Positions 26,909 to 35,031 of a stretch of 36,365 bases of DNA are shown here, in pieces. The first letter of the stretch is position 1. Every line of letters starts with the position of its first letter. The DNA comes from Streptomyces sp. NTH33. GTDB taxonomy: Bacteria > Actinomycetota > Actinomycetes > Streptomycetales > Streptomycetaceae. The DNA lies in contig NZ_POTZ01000012.1 in assembly GCF_003236365.1 (NCBI RefSeq), positions 1 to 36,365 of the forward strand, read 5' to 3'. The position numbers and the translations under genes are program-made. The notes below the pieces were generated by a model. The model was not told where the DNA came from. It was given only the letters and a program-made list of their open reading frames with translations, and did no database searches.

Positions 26909-27700
26909 TCAGCGCACGGGGAAGCCGAAGGAGTAACCCCGCTGCTTCAGCCAGGGCAGGACCTCGCGCAGGGCGGCGACGGTCTGGGACCGGTCTCCGC
27001 CGGCGTCGTGGAACAGGACGGTCGGGCCGTTGCCGATCTGGCTCTCGACGGTGGCGACGATGGCGGCGGTGCCGGGGCGCTCGAAGTCCTTGGTGTCGAC
27101 GTTCCAGCCCAGCGGCCGCATCCCCCGGGACGCGGCGAGCCGCCGGCTGTACGGGGTGAAGGCGCCGCCCGGAGCGCGGTAGTACTGCGGGCGGACGCCC
27201 CCGGACGCCTGGGTGATCATGCGCTCGGCGTCCAGGATCTGCTGCGACTGATAGCTCTCGGACCCGGTGTCCATGGCCGTGTCGTGGGAGACCGAGTGGT
27301 CGCACAGCCGGTGCCCGGCCGCCACCACCGCCCTCACCAGGTCGGGGTGCGCCCGGGCCTGTGTGCCCACCATGCAGAAGGTCGCCTTCACCCCGTTGTC
27401 CCGCAGCACCCGCAGCACCTGCGGCGTCCAGACGGGGTCGGGCCCGTCGTCGATGGTGATGTTGACACCCCGGGGGCCGCGGTCGGAGGCGTGGACGATG
27501 TCCGCCGACACCGGCGCCGCGGGGACCTGGGGACGTGCGCCGGGCGCGGCGGGGTGCGCCGACACGCCCGGACGCGCGTCCCCGCCCGCGACCGGGCCGG
27601 CCTGCGCGGTCCACACCGAGGCCGCGGCGGCCGCCGCCGTCCCCCCGACCGCCGCCGCCAGCACCCGGCCGTGCCACCCTCGTTTGCCGTGCCGCACCAT
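26909..27700 (-). CDS. Secreted polysaccharide deacetylase (NodB/CE4)
   Basis: A 263-residue exported CE4 enzyme. A basic N-terminus and Ala-rich signal (1 to about 34) are followed by a Pro/Ala linker and a NodB domain (about 78-260). The motifs are TIDDGPDP (D84 base, D85 metal), HSVSH (H135 and H139 metal), YRAPGG (R175), GWNVDTKDF and LFHDAGGDRSQT (H231). The enzyme removes N-acetyl groups from peptidoglycan or a chitin-like polymer; the metal triad and catalytic residues look complete. The start is ATG 27700; a GTG codon follows it directly. Confidence 0.9.
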   Translation of the reverse strand: MVRHGKRGWHGRVLAAAVGGTAAAAAASVWTAQAGPVAGGDARPGVSAHPAAPGARPQVPAAPVSADIVHASDRGPRGVNITIDDGPDPVWTPQVLRVLRDNGVKATFCMVGTQARAHPDLVRAVVAAGHRLCDHSVSHDTAMDTGSESYQSQQILDAERMITQASGGVRPQYYRAPGGAFTPYSRRLAASRGMRPLGWNVDTKDFERPGTAAIVATVESQIGNGPTVLFHDAGGDRSQTVAALREVLPWLKQRGYSFGFPVR

Positions 27701-27916
27701 GTCCCGCCCCGTTCCTCGCCGCCTCGGTGAATCCCGTGCATGCGTCAGGACGGAGAAAGGCCGGCCCCGGATCCCGCTGTTACCGACCGCGGACGATTCC
27801 GCGGGAAACCGGCGACACGCGCGGGACAATCGGAGGTGAGTGGTCCGCCTCACATGGCGTGACGAGGACCTGCCCGCCACCATGGTCCTCTCACCGGCAG
27901 GCCGAAGGGATGGAAA

Positions 27917-30900
27917 ATGTTCCGCAAGGTGCTCGTCGCCAACCGCGGCGAAATCGCGATTCGCGCTTTCCGCGCCGGCTATGAACTGGGTGCGCGAACC
28001 GTCGCGGTGTTCCCGCACGAGGACCGCAATTCCCTGCACCGGCTCAAGGCCGACGAGGCCTATCAGATCGGCGAGCCGGGACACCCCGTGCGCGCCTATC
28101 TCTCCGTGGAGGAGATCGTCCGTGCCGCACGCCGGGCGGGCGCGGACGCCGTCTACCCGGGCTACGGGTTCCTGTCCGAGAACCCCGAACTCGCCCGCGC
28201 CTGCGAGGAGTCGGGCATCACCTTCGTCGGACCGGACGCCGACACGCTGGAGCTGACCGGGAACAAGGCCCGCGCGGTGGCGGCCGCCCGCGCCGCCGGC
28301 GTGCCGGTGCTCGGCTCCTCGGCGCCCTCCACGGACGTCGACGAACTGGTCCGCGCCGCCGAGGACATCGGCTTCCCCGTGTTCGTCAAGGCGGTCGCCG
28401 GCGGTGGTGGGCGCGGCATGCGGCGGGTGGAGGACCCGGCCGCGCTGCGCGAGTCCATCGAGGCCGCCTCCCGCGAGGCGGCGTCCGCGTTCGGCGACCC
28501 CACCGTCTTCCTGGAGAAGGCCGTCGTCGACCCGCGCCACATCGAGGTGCAGATCCTCGCCGACGGGCAGGGCGACGTCATCCACCTCTTCGAGCGCGAC
28601 TGCTCGCTGCAGCGCCGCCACCAGAAGGTCATCGAGCTCGCCCCCGCGCCGAACCTCGACCCTGCGCTGCGGGAACGGATCTGCGCCGACGCGGTCCGCT
28701 TCGCCCGCGAGATCGGCTACCGCAACGCGGGCACCGTGGAGTTCCTGCTCGACCGGGACGGCAACCACGTCTTCATCGAGATGAACCCGCGCATCCAGGT
28801 CGAGCACACGGTGACCGAGGAGGTCACCGACGTCGACCTGGTCCAGGCCCAGCTGCGCATCGCCGCCGGCGAGACCCTGGCCGACCTCGGCCTCTCCCAG
28901 GACGCCATCACCCTGCGCGGCGCCGCCCTGCAGTGCCGTATCACCACCGAGGACCCCGCCAACGGCTTCCGCCCGGACACCGGCCGGATCAGCGCCTACC
29001 GCTCACCGGGCGGCTCGGGCATCCGCCTGGACGGCGGAACCACCCACGCCGGTACGGAGATCAGCGCGCACTTCGACTCGATGCTGGTCAAGCTCACCTG
29101 CCGCGGCCGGGACTTCAAGGCCGCGATCGGCCGGGCGCGGCGTGCCGTGGCCGAGTTCCGCATCCGCGGCGTCGCCACCAACATCCCGTTCCTGCAGGCC
29201 GTCCTCGACGACCCCGACTTCCAGGCCGGCCGCGTCACCACGTCCTTCATCGAGCAGCGCCCGTACCTGCTGACCGCCCGCACCTCCGCCGACCGCGGCA
29301 CCAAGCTGCTCACCTACCTCGCCGACGTCACGGTGAACAAGCCCCACGGCGAGCGGCCCGACTCCGTCGACCCGGTCACCAAGCTGCCGTCGCTGCCCGA
29401 CGGCGAGCCGCCCGCGGGCTCCCGGCAGCGGCTCGTCGAGCTCGGCCCGGAGGGCTTCGCCCGCCACCTGCGCCAGTCGCCGACCATCGGCGTCACCGAC
29501 ACCACCTTCCGCGACGCCCACCAGTCCCTGCTCGCCACGAGGGTGCGCACCAAGGACCTGCTGGCCGCCGCCCCGGTGGTGGCACGGACCCTGCCGCAGC
29601 TGCTGTCCCTGGAGTGCTGGGGCGGCGCCACCTACGACGTCGCCCTGCGCTTCCTCGCCGAGGACCCCTGGGAGCGGCTGGCCGCCCTGCGCGAGGCGGC
29701 GCCCAACATCTGCCTGCAGATGCTGCTGCGCGGCCGCAACACCGTGGGCTACACGCCGTACCCGACCGAGGTGACCGACGCCTTCGTCCAGGAGGCCGCC
29801 GCCACCGGCATCGACATCTTCCGCATCTTCGACGCGCTCAACGACGTCGGCCAGATGCGGCCGGCCATCGACGCCGTGCGCGGGACCGGGACGGCGATCG
29901 CCGAGGTCGCCCTGTGCTACACGGGCGACCTCTCCGACCCCGCGGAGCGCCTGTACACCCTGGACTACTACCTCCGCCTGGCCGAGCGGATCGTGGCCGC
30001 CGGAGCGCACGTCCTGGCCATCAAGGACATGGCGGGACTGCTGCGCGCCCCCGCCGCCGCCACGCTGGTGTCGGCGCTGCGCCGCGAGTTCGACCTGCCG
30101 GTGCACCTGCACACCCACGACACCGCGGGCGGCCAGCTCGCCACCTACCTCGCCGCGATCCAGGCCGGGGCCGACGCCGTGGACGGCGCGGTCGCGTCGA
30201 TGGCCGGCACCACCTCCCAGCCGTCGCTGTCGGCGATCGTCGCCGCCACCGACCACTCCGACCGCCCCACCGGTCTGGACCTGCAGGCCGTCGGCGACCT
30301 GGAGCCGTACTGGGAGAGCGTCCGCAGGATCTACGCCCCGTTCGAGGCGGGCCTGGCCTCGCCCACCGGGCGCGTCTACCACCACGAGATCCCCGGCGGC
30401 CAGCTGTCCAACCTGCGCACCCAGGCGGTCGCGCTGGGCCTCGGCGACCGCTTCGAGGACATCGAGGCGATGTACGCCGCCGCCGACCGCATCCTGGGCC
30501 GCCTGGTCAAGGTCACCCCCTCGTCCAAGGTGGTCGGCGACCTCGCCCTGCACCTGGTGGGCGCCGGCGTGGCACCGGAGGACTTCGAGGCGACCCCGGA
30601 CCGCTTCGACATCCCCGACTCCGTCATCGGCTTCCTGCGCGGCGAGCTGGGCACCCCGCCCGGCGGCTGGCCGGAGCCGTTCCGCACCAAGGCACTCAAG
30701 GGCCGTGCGCAGGCCAAGCCCGTGACCGAGCTGACCGCCGAGGACCGCGAGGGCCTGGAGAAGTCCCGCCGCGCGACCCTCAACCGGCTGCTGTTCCCCG
30801 GCCCGACCCGGGAGTTCGAGACCCACCGCCAGACCTACGGCGACACCAGCGTGCTGGACAGCAAGGACTTCTTCTACGGGCTGCGCCCCGCCAAGGAGTA

Positions 30901-31291
30901 CGCCGTCGACCTCGAGCCCGGCGTCCGGCTCCTCATCGAGCTGCAGGCGATCGGCGAGGCCGACGAGCGCGGCATGCGCACCGTGATGTCCACGCTGAAC
31001 GGCCAGCTCCGCCCGATCCAGGTGCGCGACGCCGCCGCGGCCTCCGACGTCCCCGTCACCGAGAAGGCCGACCGGAGCAACCCCGGCCATGTGGCGGCCC
31101 CGTTCGCCGGTGTGGTGACCCTCGCGGTCGCCGAGGGCGACGAGGTGGAGGTCGGCGCGACCGTGGCCACCATCGAGGCGATGAAGATGGAGGCCGCCAT
31201 CACCGCCCCGAAGGCGGGCCGGGTGACCAGGCTGGCCATCAACCGCGTCCAGCAGGTGGAGGGCGGCGACCTGCTCGTCGAGGTGGACTGA
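27917..31291 (+). CDS. pyc: Pyruvate carboxylase
   Basis: A 1124-residue single-chain biotin enzyme making oxaloacetate from pyruvate, bicarbonate and ATP for anaplerosis. Biotin carboxylase (1 to about 450; KVLVANRGEIAIRAFRA, ATP-grasp loop AVAGGGGRGMRRV, EMNPRIQVEHTVTEE), carboxyltransferase (about 530-830; TDTTFRDAHQSLLATRVR, IKDMAGLLRAPAA, LHTHDTAGGQ), PYC/OADA linker (about 850-1040) and biotinyl domain with K1090 in EAMKMEA. Length and order are standard for actinobacterial PYC. A GGGATGGA-rich leader precedes the ATG. The 216-bp upstream region shows short inverted repeats but no firm regulator site. A strong terminator follows. Confidence 0.97.
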   Translation: MFRKVLVANRGEIAIRAFRAGYELGARTVAVFPHEDRNSLHRLKADEAYQIGEPGHPVRAYLSVEEIVRAARRAGADAVYPGYGFLSENPELARACEESGITFVGPDADTLELTGNKARAVAAARAAGVPVLGSSAPSTDVDELVRAAEDIGFPVFVKAVAGGGGRGMRRVEDPAALRESIEAASREAASAFGDPTVFLEKAVVDPRHIEVQILADGQGDVIHLFERDCSLQRRHQKVIELAPAPNLDPALRERICADAVRFAREIGYRNAGTVEFLLDRDGNHVFIEMNPRIQVEHTVTEEVTDVDLVQAQLRIAAGETLADLGLSQDAITLRGAALQCRITTEDPANGFRPDTGRISAYRSPGGSGIRLDGGTTHAGTEISAHFDSMLVKLTCRGRDFKAAIGRARRAVAEFRIRGVATNIPFLQAVLDDPDFQAGRVTTSFIEQRPYLLTARTSADRGTKLLTYLADVTVNKPHGERPDSVDPVTKLPSLPDGEPPAGSRQRLVELGPEGFARHLRQSPTIGVTDTTFRDAHQSLLATRVRTKDLLAAAPVVARTLPQLLSLECWGGATYDVALRFLAEDPWERLAALREAAPNICLQMLLRGRNTVGYTPYPTEVTDAFVQEAAATGIDIFRIFDALNDVGQMRPAIDAVRGTGTAIAEVALCYTGDLSDPAERLYTLDYYLRLAERIVAAGAHVLAIKDMAGLLRAPAAATLVSALRREFDLPVHLHTHDTAGGQLATYLAAIQAGADAVDGAVASMAGTTSQPSLSAIVAATDHSDRPTGLDLQAVGDLEPYWESVRRIYAPFEAGLASPTGRVYHHEIPGGQLSNLRTQAVALGLGDRFEDIEAMYAAADRILGRLVKVTPSSKVVGDLALHLVGAGVAPEDFEATPDRFDIPDSVIGFLRGELGTPPGGWPEPFRTKALKGRAQAKPVTELTAEDREGLEKSRRATLNRLLFPGPTREFETHRQTYGDTSVLDSKDFFYGLRPAKEYAVDLEPGVRLLIELQAIGEADERGMRTVMSTLNGQLRPIQVRDAAAASDVPVTEKADRSNPGHVAAPFAGVVTLAVAEGDEVEVGATVATIEAMKMEAAITAPKAGRVTRLAINRVQQVEGGDLLVEVD

Positions 31292-31301
31292 CCCGCCGGC
31301 G

Positions 31302-31336
31302 CGAGGCGCACCCCGGCACGGCCGGGGTGCGCCTCG
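31302..31336. terminator. Bidirectional terminator, perfect 16-bp stem
   Basis: 31302-31317 pairs exactly with 31321-31336 around a 3-nt loop. It lies between convergent pyc and snpR. Confidence 0.85.
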
Positions 31337-31380
31337 TGGTCGTCACGGCCATGGAGCACGGCGGGCGGGGCGGAGGGCGG

Positions 31381-32370
31381 CTACGGACCGACCCCCACCG
31401 GTCGTTTCCGCGGGGACCGCGGGACGTGGGACGCGCGGACCGTGCCCGAACGCTCCAGCCACTCCCGGTACGCCGGTGCCTGGCGGGCCGCCTCCCAGTA
31501 GGCGTCCTCCAACTCGGCGTATCCGTTGTCGAGTTCGGCTTCGCTGCGGGCGGTGAGCAGGAGCCGTACGCCGATCGGATCGCCCTGCAGGGGGCGGATG
31601 GCGAGGTCGGAGCGGGGGCGTGCGGTGGGCTGGCTGACGGTGACCACCTCGCCGGTGGCGGCCAGGGAGTAGGCGGTGAGGTAGTCGCCGTGCAGCATGG
31701 CGGGCTCGATTCCCGCCCCGCGCAGAACGCGGCACACGGCGTCCCACTCGCCGTCGACCGTGGAGTCGACCATCCAGCGGTCGCCGGCGAGGTCGGCGAG
31801 CCGTACCTCGGGCCGTGCGGCCGCCGGGTGATCGACGGCGAGTGAGACGAACTGCGGTTCGCGCTCGACCAGTACGCGCAGACACAGCCCGGGCGGGATG
31901 CGCAGCGGGCTGCCCTCGACCTCGTGCACGAAGGCCATGTCCAGCCGGCCCGTGGCGACCATGTGCAGCAGGGAATTGGCGGACACGTCCATCTGGAGGG
32001 TGGGTTCGGTCCGGGGCACGCGGGTGCGCAGCCGGCGCAGCCAGCCCGGCAGGGCCCGGCTGGCGGTGGCGCCGATGCGCAGGTGGGGCCCGCCGGTGGC
32101 GCGCGCCGCCGCCGCCCTCGTCTCGGTGACGAGCGCGGCGAGTTCGGCGACGAGGGGCCTGGCGCGGCTCAGTACCGCGTGTCCCAGCGGTGTGGGACGG
32201 CAGCCCGTACGGGTGCGCAGGAAGAGCTGGCCGCCGAGGGCGTGCTCGATGCGACGCAGCTGGGTGCTCAACGAGGGCTGCGCCAGGCCGAGTTGACGAG
32301 CAGCCCGGTGCAGGCTGCCGTGGTCGGCGATGGCGCACAGCACGCGCAGGTGCCTCACCTCGAACTCCAT
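31381..32370 (-). CDS. snpR: LysR-family activator of the small neutral protease
   Basis: A 329-residue LTTR. The HTH is LRVLCAIADHGSLHRAARQLGLAQPSLSTQLRRIEHALGGQLFLRT, followed by the effector domain. It is divergent from the snapalysin gene, an arrangement known in S. lividans, S. coelicolor and relatives where SnpR (MprR) activates snpA (mprA). Assignment rests on that context plus family. ATG 32370 is chosen by family N-terminus (MEFEVRHLRVL); no ribosome site precedes it, while TACGCT 7-12 nt upstream would suit a leaderless transcript. An open frame extends 15 codons further upstream. Confidence 0.88.
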   Translation of the reverse strand: MEFEVRHLRVLCAIADHGSLHRAARQLGLAQPSLSTQLRRIEHALGGQLFLRTRTGCRPTPLGHAVLSRARPLVAELAALVTETRAAAARATGGPHLRIGATASRALPGWLRRLRTRVPRTEPTLQMDVSANSLLHMVATGRLDMAFVHEVEGSPLRIPPGLCLRVLVEREPQFVSLAVDHPAAARPEVRLADLAGDRWMVDSTVDGEWDAVCRVLRGAGIEPAMLHGDYLTAYSLAATGEVVTVSQPTARPRSDLAIRPLQGDPIGVRLLLTARSEAELDNGYAELEDAYWEAARQAPAYREWLERSGTVRASHVPRSPRKRPVGVGP

Positions 32371-32454
32371 GGGAGGGAGCGTAGGGCGGCGCCGGACGCC
32401 ACACCAGACGTTCAAATCCCAACGGAACCAGCGGAACCGTACGAGTCGGTCCCC

Positions 32455-32471
32455 GATAGCTCCGCGCTATC
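32455..32471. promoter_or_regulatory. Probable SnpR operator GATAGC-N5-GCTATC
   Basis: A perfect 6-bp inverted repeat with a 5-bp centre, containing the LysR T-N11-A pattern. It lies 84 bp upstream of snpR and 93 bp upstream of snpA, where an LTTR activator site is expected. Confidence 0.65.
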
Positions 32472-32564
32472 CCCAATTGCCATCATCCGCTGGGTCGTTG
32501 GTATGCCCGAAACTCCTGCGTGACCGATCGTTCACCACCCCACACGAACGAGGAGCTCCCCCAC

Positions 32565-33239
32565 ATGAAGTCGTCCCGCACGAGATTTGTGGCTCTCGCG
32601 CTCGGCCTCGGCCTGGCAACGGCCGCGCTGGGCACCGCCTCGCCGGCCGGCGCCCAGGAGACCGGCTCCGCGCCGTCCGGGTCCGCCGCCTCGTACGCCC
32701 AGTACGCCGGCTCGGCGGAGAACGCCGCCGGCAACGAGGCGTTCTTCGAGGCCGTGCTGGAGTCGGTCGCCAAGAGGCAGGCCGCCCAGCCGACCTTGCA
32801 GGCGGTGACCGTCTACTACAACGCCGCCCAGGCGCCCAGCTTCCGCTCCCAGATATCGAGCGCCGCCTCCATCTGGAACAGCTCCGTGTCCAACGTCAAG
32901 CTCCAGGCGACGTCGGGCAGCGCCGACTTCTCCTTCTACGAGGGCAACGACTCGCGGGGCTCCTACGCCTCCACGAACGGCCACGGCAAGGGCTACATCT
33001 TCCTCGACTACGCGCAGAACCGGCAGTACGACTCCATCCGCGTCACCGCCCACGAGACCGGACACGTACTGGGTCTGCCGGACCACTACAGCGGCCCCTG
33101 CAGCGAGCTGATGTCGGGCGGCGGCCCCGGCACGTCCTGCACCAACCGCTACCCGAACGCGAACGAGCGCGCCCGCGTGAACCAGCTGTGGGCCAACGGC
33201 CTCGCCAAGGCCCTGGACAAGCTGAACAAGGCGGACTGA
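32565..33239 (+). CDS. snpA: Snapalysin, small neutral metalloprotease (M7)
   Basis: A 224-residue secreted zinc protease. Sec signal 1 to about 30 (ASPAGA), propeptide to about 75, then the compact catalytic domain. [11 protein letters not shown] (163-173) is the HExxHxxGxxD zinc motif with Asp as third ligand, diagnostic of snapalysin, followed by the SELMSGG Met-turn. C179 and C192 match the family's disulfide. ATG 32565 has GAGGAG about 9 nt upstream and begins the signal peptide. It is regulated by the divergent LysR protein. Confidence 0.95.
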   Translation: MKSSRTRFVALALGLGLATAALGTASPAGAQETGSAPSGSAASYAQYAGSAENAAGNEAFFEAVLESVAKRQAAQPTLQAVTVYYNAAQAPSFRSQISSAASIWNSSVSNVKLQATSGSADFSFYEGNDSRGSYASTNGHGKGYIFLDYAQNRQYDSIRVTAHETGHVLGLPDHYSGPCSELMSGGGPGTSCTNRYPNANERARVNQLWANGLAKALDKLNKAD

Positions 33240-33256
33240 CCCCACACCGCTGATCT

Positions 33257-33342
33257 CCGGTCCTCCCCGCCCGTCCCCCCACCGGCACGGGGCTCGGCTT
33301 CCCACGAGGCACTCCGCACCGCACACGGGCGGGGAGGACCGG
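33257..33342. repeat. Perfect 18-bp inverted repeat with 50-nt spacer
   Basis: 33257-33274 and 33325-33342 are exact reverse complements, in the 126-bp gap between snpA and the acetyltransferase gene. It may serve as a long-loop terminator for snpA. The right arm contains GGGGAGG but is too far from the next ATG to be its ribosome site. Confidence 0.75.
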
Positions 33343-33365
33343 CACCACGAACGACCGGTGCGACC

Positions 33366-33935
33366 ATGGCCGCCATGCCCTCGCCTCCTTCCCCTTCCGC
33401 GGGACCCTGGCCGTGCGTCCTCACCACCCCGAGGCTGACCCTGCGCCCCGCCGAACCCGCGGACGCCCCCGAGTACACCCGTCTGTGGACCGATCCCGAG
33501 GTCCGGCGGTTTCTCGGCGGCCCCGTCGCGCAGGACCTCCTCCCGGCCTACCGGCGGCACTTCGCGGACCGGCCGTATCTGTTCACCGTGGTCACGAGGC
33601 GGGAGGCGACCGTGCTCGGCTCGGTGTCGATCGACCCGGAGTCCCGGTTCGGCGGCCGGCGGGAGGTGTCGTACTCCTTCCTGCCGGAGCACTGGGGACG
33701 GGGATGTGCCCGTGAGGCCGTGACAGCCGCGGTCGGCTGGGCGTTCGACCACGTCCCGTCGGACGATCCCTCCGTCATCGCGGTCACCCAGGAGGCCAAC
33801 AGCCGTTCACGCCGTCTGCTCGAGGCGCTCGGGATGCGGCCGGCCGGCGGTTTCGTGGAGTGGGGTGCCCCGCAGTGCATGTACTCCATCGAGAGGCCGG
33901 CCTTGGTGGGAGAGCCGGGGGCGCCGGTGACCTAG
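33366..33935 (+). CDS. GNAT-family N-acetyltransferase (RimJ/RimL-like)
   Basis: A 189-residue acetyl-CoA transferase. TPRLTLRPAEPADAPEYTRLWTDPEVRRFLGG is the family N-terminus, and motif A with the CoA-binding loop is YSFLPEHWGRGCAREAV. The NSRSRRLLEALGM motif follows near the C-terminus. The acceptor (protein, amino acid or antibiotic) cannot be told. The start is uncertain: ATG 33366 and ATG 33375 both lack a good ribosome site. Confidence 0.87.
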   Translation: MAAMPSPPSPSAGPWPCVLTTPRLTLRPAEPADAPEYTRLWTDPEVRRFLGGPVAQDLLPAYRRHFADRPYLFTVVTRREATVLGSVSIDPESRFGGRREVSYSFLPEHWGRGCAREAVTAAVGWAFDHVPSDDPSVIAVTQEANSRSRRLLEALGMRPAGGFVEWGAPQCMYSIERPALVGEPGAPVT

Positions 33936-33938
33936 CGT
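33933..33938 (+). promoter_or_regulatory. Leaderless -10 box TAGCGT
   Basis: TAGCGT ends 7 nt before ATG 33946, the geometry of streptomycete leaderless promoters. It overlaps the stop of the acetyltransferase gene, so the membrane protein gene may have its own start. Confidence 0.45.
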
Positions 33939-33945
33939 GGGCGGT

Positions 33946-35007
33946 ATGTCCGAATTGCCGCATGGTGCTCATGGCCGGCCGCCCGGCCGGGCCGAGCGCT
34001 GGGCCGACTTCCGGCACTCGCCGTTCCTGCCCGCGATCGTGCTCACGCTGATTCTCGCCGCCGCGGCCGGGCTCTTCGCCGGCTCGTACACCTATGCCAT
34101 GGCCAGACCGACACCGCACACCGTCCCCACCGCGGTCGTCGGCGCCTACGGCCAGGAGCAGGGCCGGCGTTTCGTCGCCGGCATGGAGGAGGCGCTGAAC
34201 GCGTCCTTGAAGCTGAGCGCGTACGACAGCCGGGGAGCGGCCGAGCAGGCGGTGGACGACCAGAAGGTGTTCGCCGTGCTCGACGTCCCGCCCGCCGGGA
34301 ACACGGTCACGCTGGACGTGTCCGGCGCGTCCGGAGCGAGCGTCGCCCAGGTGCTGGAGAAGGCGGCGGTGCAGGTCGGCAGGGCCACCGGCGTACCGGT
34401 CACCGTCCGCGACCTCAAACCGCTGCAGGAGGGCGACCCCCGCGGGCTGGCGATCTTCTACATCTCGCTCGCCGCCGTCATCCTCGGCTTCGTCGGCGCC
34501 ATCCAACTGAGCGTGCACGCACGCGCGCTGAACCCGCTGGAGCGGATCGCCTTCACCGTCGCCTACGCCCTGCTCGGTGGTTTCGTGATCGCCGCGGTGG
34601 TGGACTGGCTGCTCGGCGCGCTGCGCCTGCCGTTCGTGGAGTCCTGGCTGATCCTGGCACTGACCATGTTCGCCTCCGGCATGGTCTTCACCATGTTCAA
34701 CGCCCTGTTCGGGCGCTGGGCCATGCTGCCGACCTGGGGGCTGATGGTCCTGCTCGGCAACCCGTCCTCGGGCGGCGCGGTCTCCTGGCCGCTGCTGCCC
34801 TCCCCGCTCGGTGTCATCGGCCGCTGGCTGCCTCCCGGCGCCTCGGTGAACGCCCAGCACACCGCCGTGTACTTCGCGGGGCACCAGCACGCCTTCCCGT
34901 TCCTGGTCCTGGCGGGCTGGGCCGTCGTCTCCTGCGCGGTCTTCTGGCTCTGGCGCCACCGCCACCCCGGCGGCCGTCCGTCCGGCCCGGCCCACGCGGC
35001 TCCGTGA
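33946..35007 (+). CDS. Polytopic membrane protein, YhgE/DUF3533-like
   Basis: A 353-residue protein. One TM at about 24-48 (PAIVLTLILAAAAGLFAGSYTYAM) is followed by a soluble exported domain (about 50-165; VVGAYGQEQGRRFVAGMEEAL ... FAVLDVPPAGNTVTLDVSGASGASVAQVLE) and five more TMs (170-340). This layout matches the YhgE/Pip and DUF3533 families and ABC-2 permease-like membrane proteins; no ATPase is adjacent. Start ATG 33946 is chosen over GTG 33937 for the leaderless promoter geometry. The function is unknown; relatives are linked to export or phage infection. Confidence 0.8.
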   Translation: MSELPHGAHGRPPGRAERWADFRHSPFLPAIVLTLILAAAAGLFAGSYTYAMARPTPHTVPTAVVGAYGQEQGRRFVAGMEEALNASLKLSAYDSRGAAEQAVDDQKVFAVLDVPPAGNTVTLDVSGASGASVAQVLEKAAVQVGRATGVPVTVRDLKPLQEGDPRGLAIFYISLAAVILGFVGAIQLSVHARALNPLERIAFTVAYALLGGFVIAAVVDWLLGALRLPFVESWLILALTMFASGMVFTMFNALFGRWAMLPTWGLMVLLGNPSSGGAVSWPLLPSPLGVIGRWLPPGASVNAQHTAVYFAGHQHAFPFLVLAGWAVVSCAVFWLWRHRHPGGRPSGPAHAAP

Positions 35008-35031
35008 GCCGGGCCCGGGCGGCCCGTCGGA

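Noticed and set aside
28933..31845. A 970-codon plus-strand open frame
   Set aside because: It overlaps pyc in another frame and has the Pro/Arg/Gly-rich composition of a shadow.
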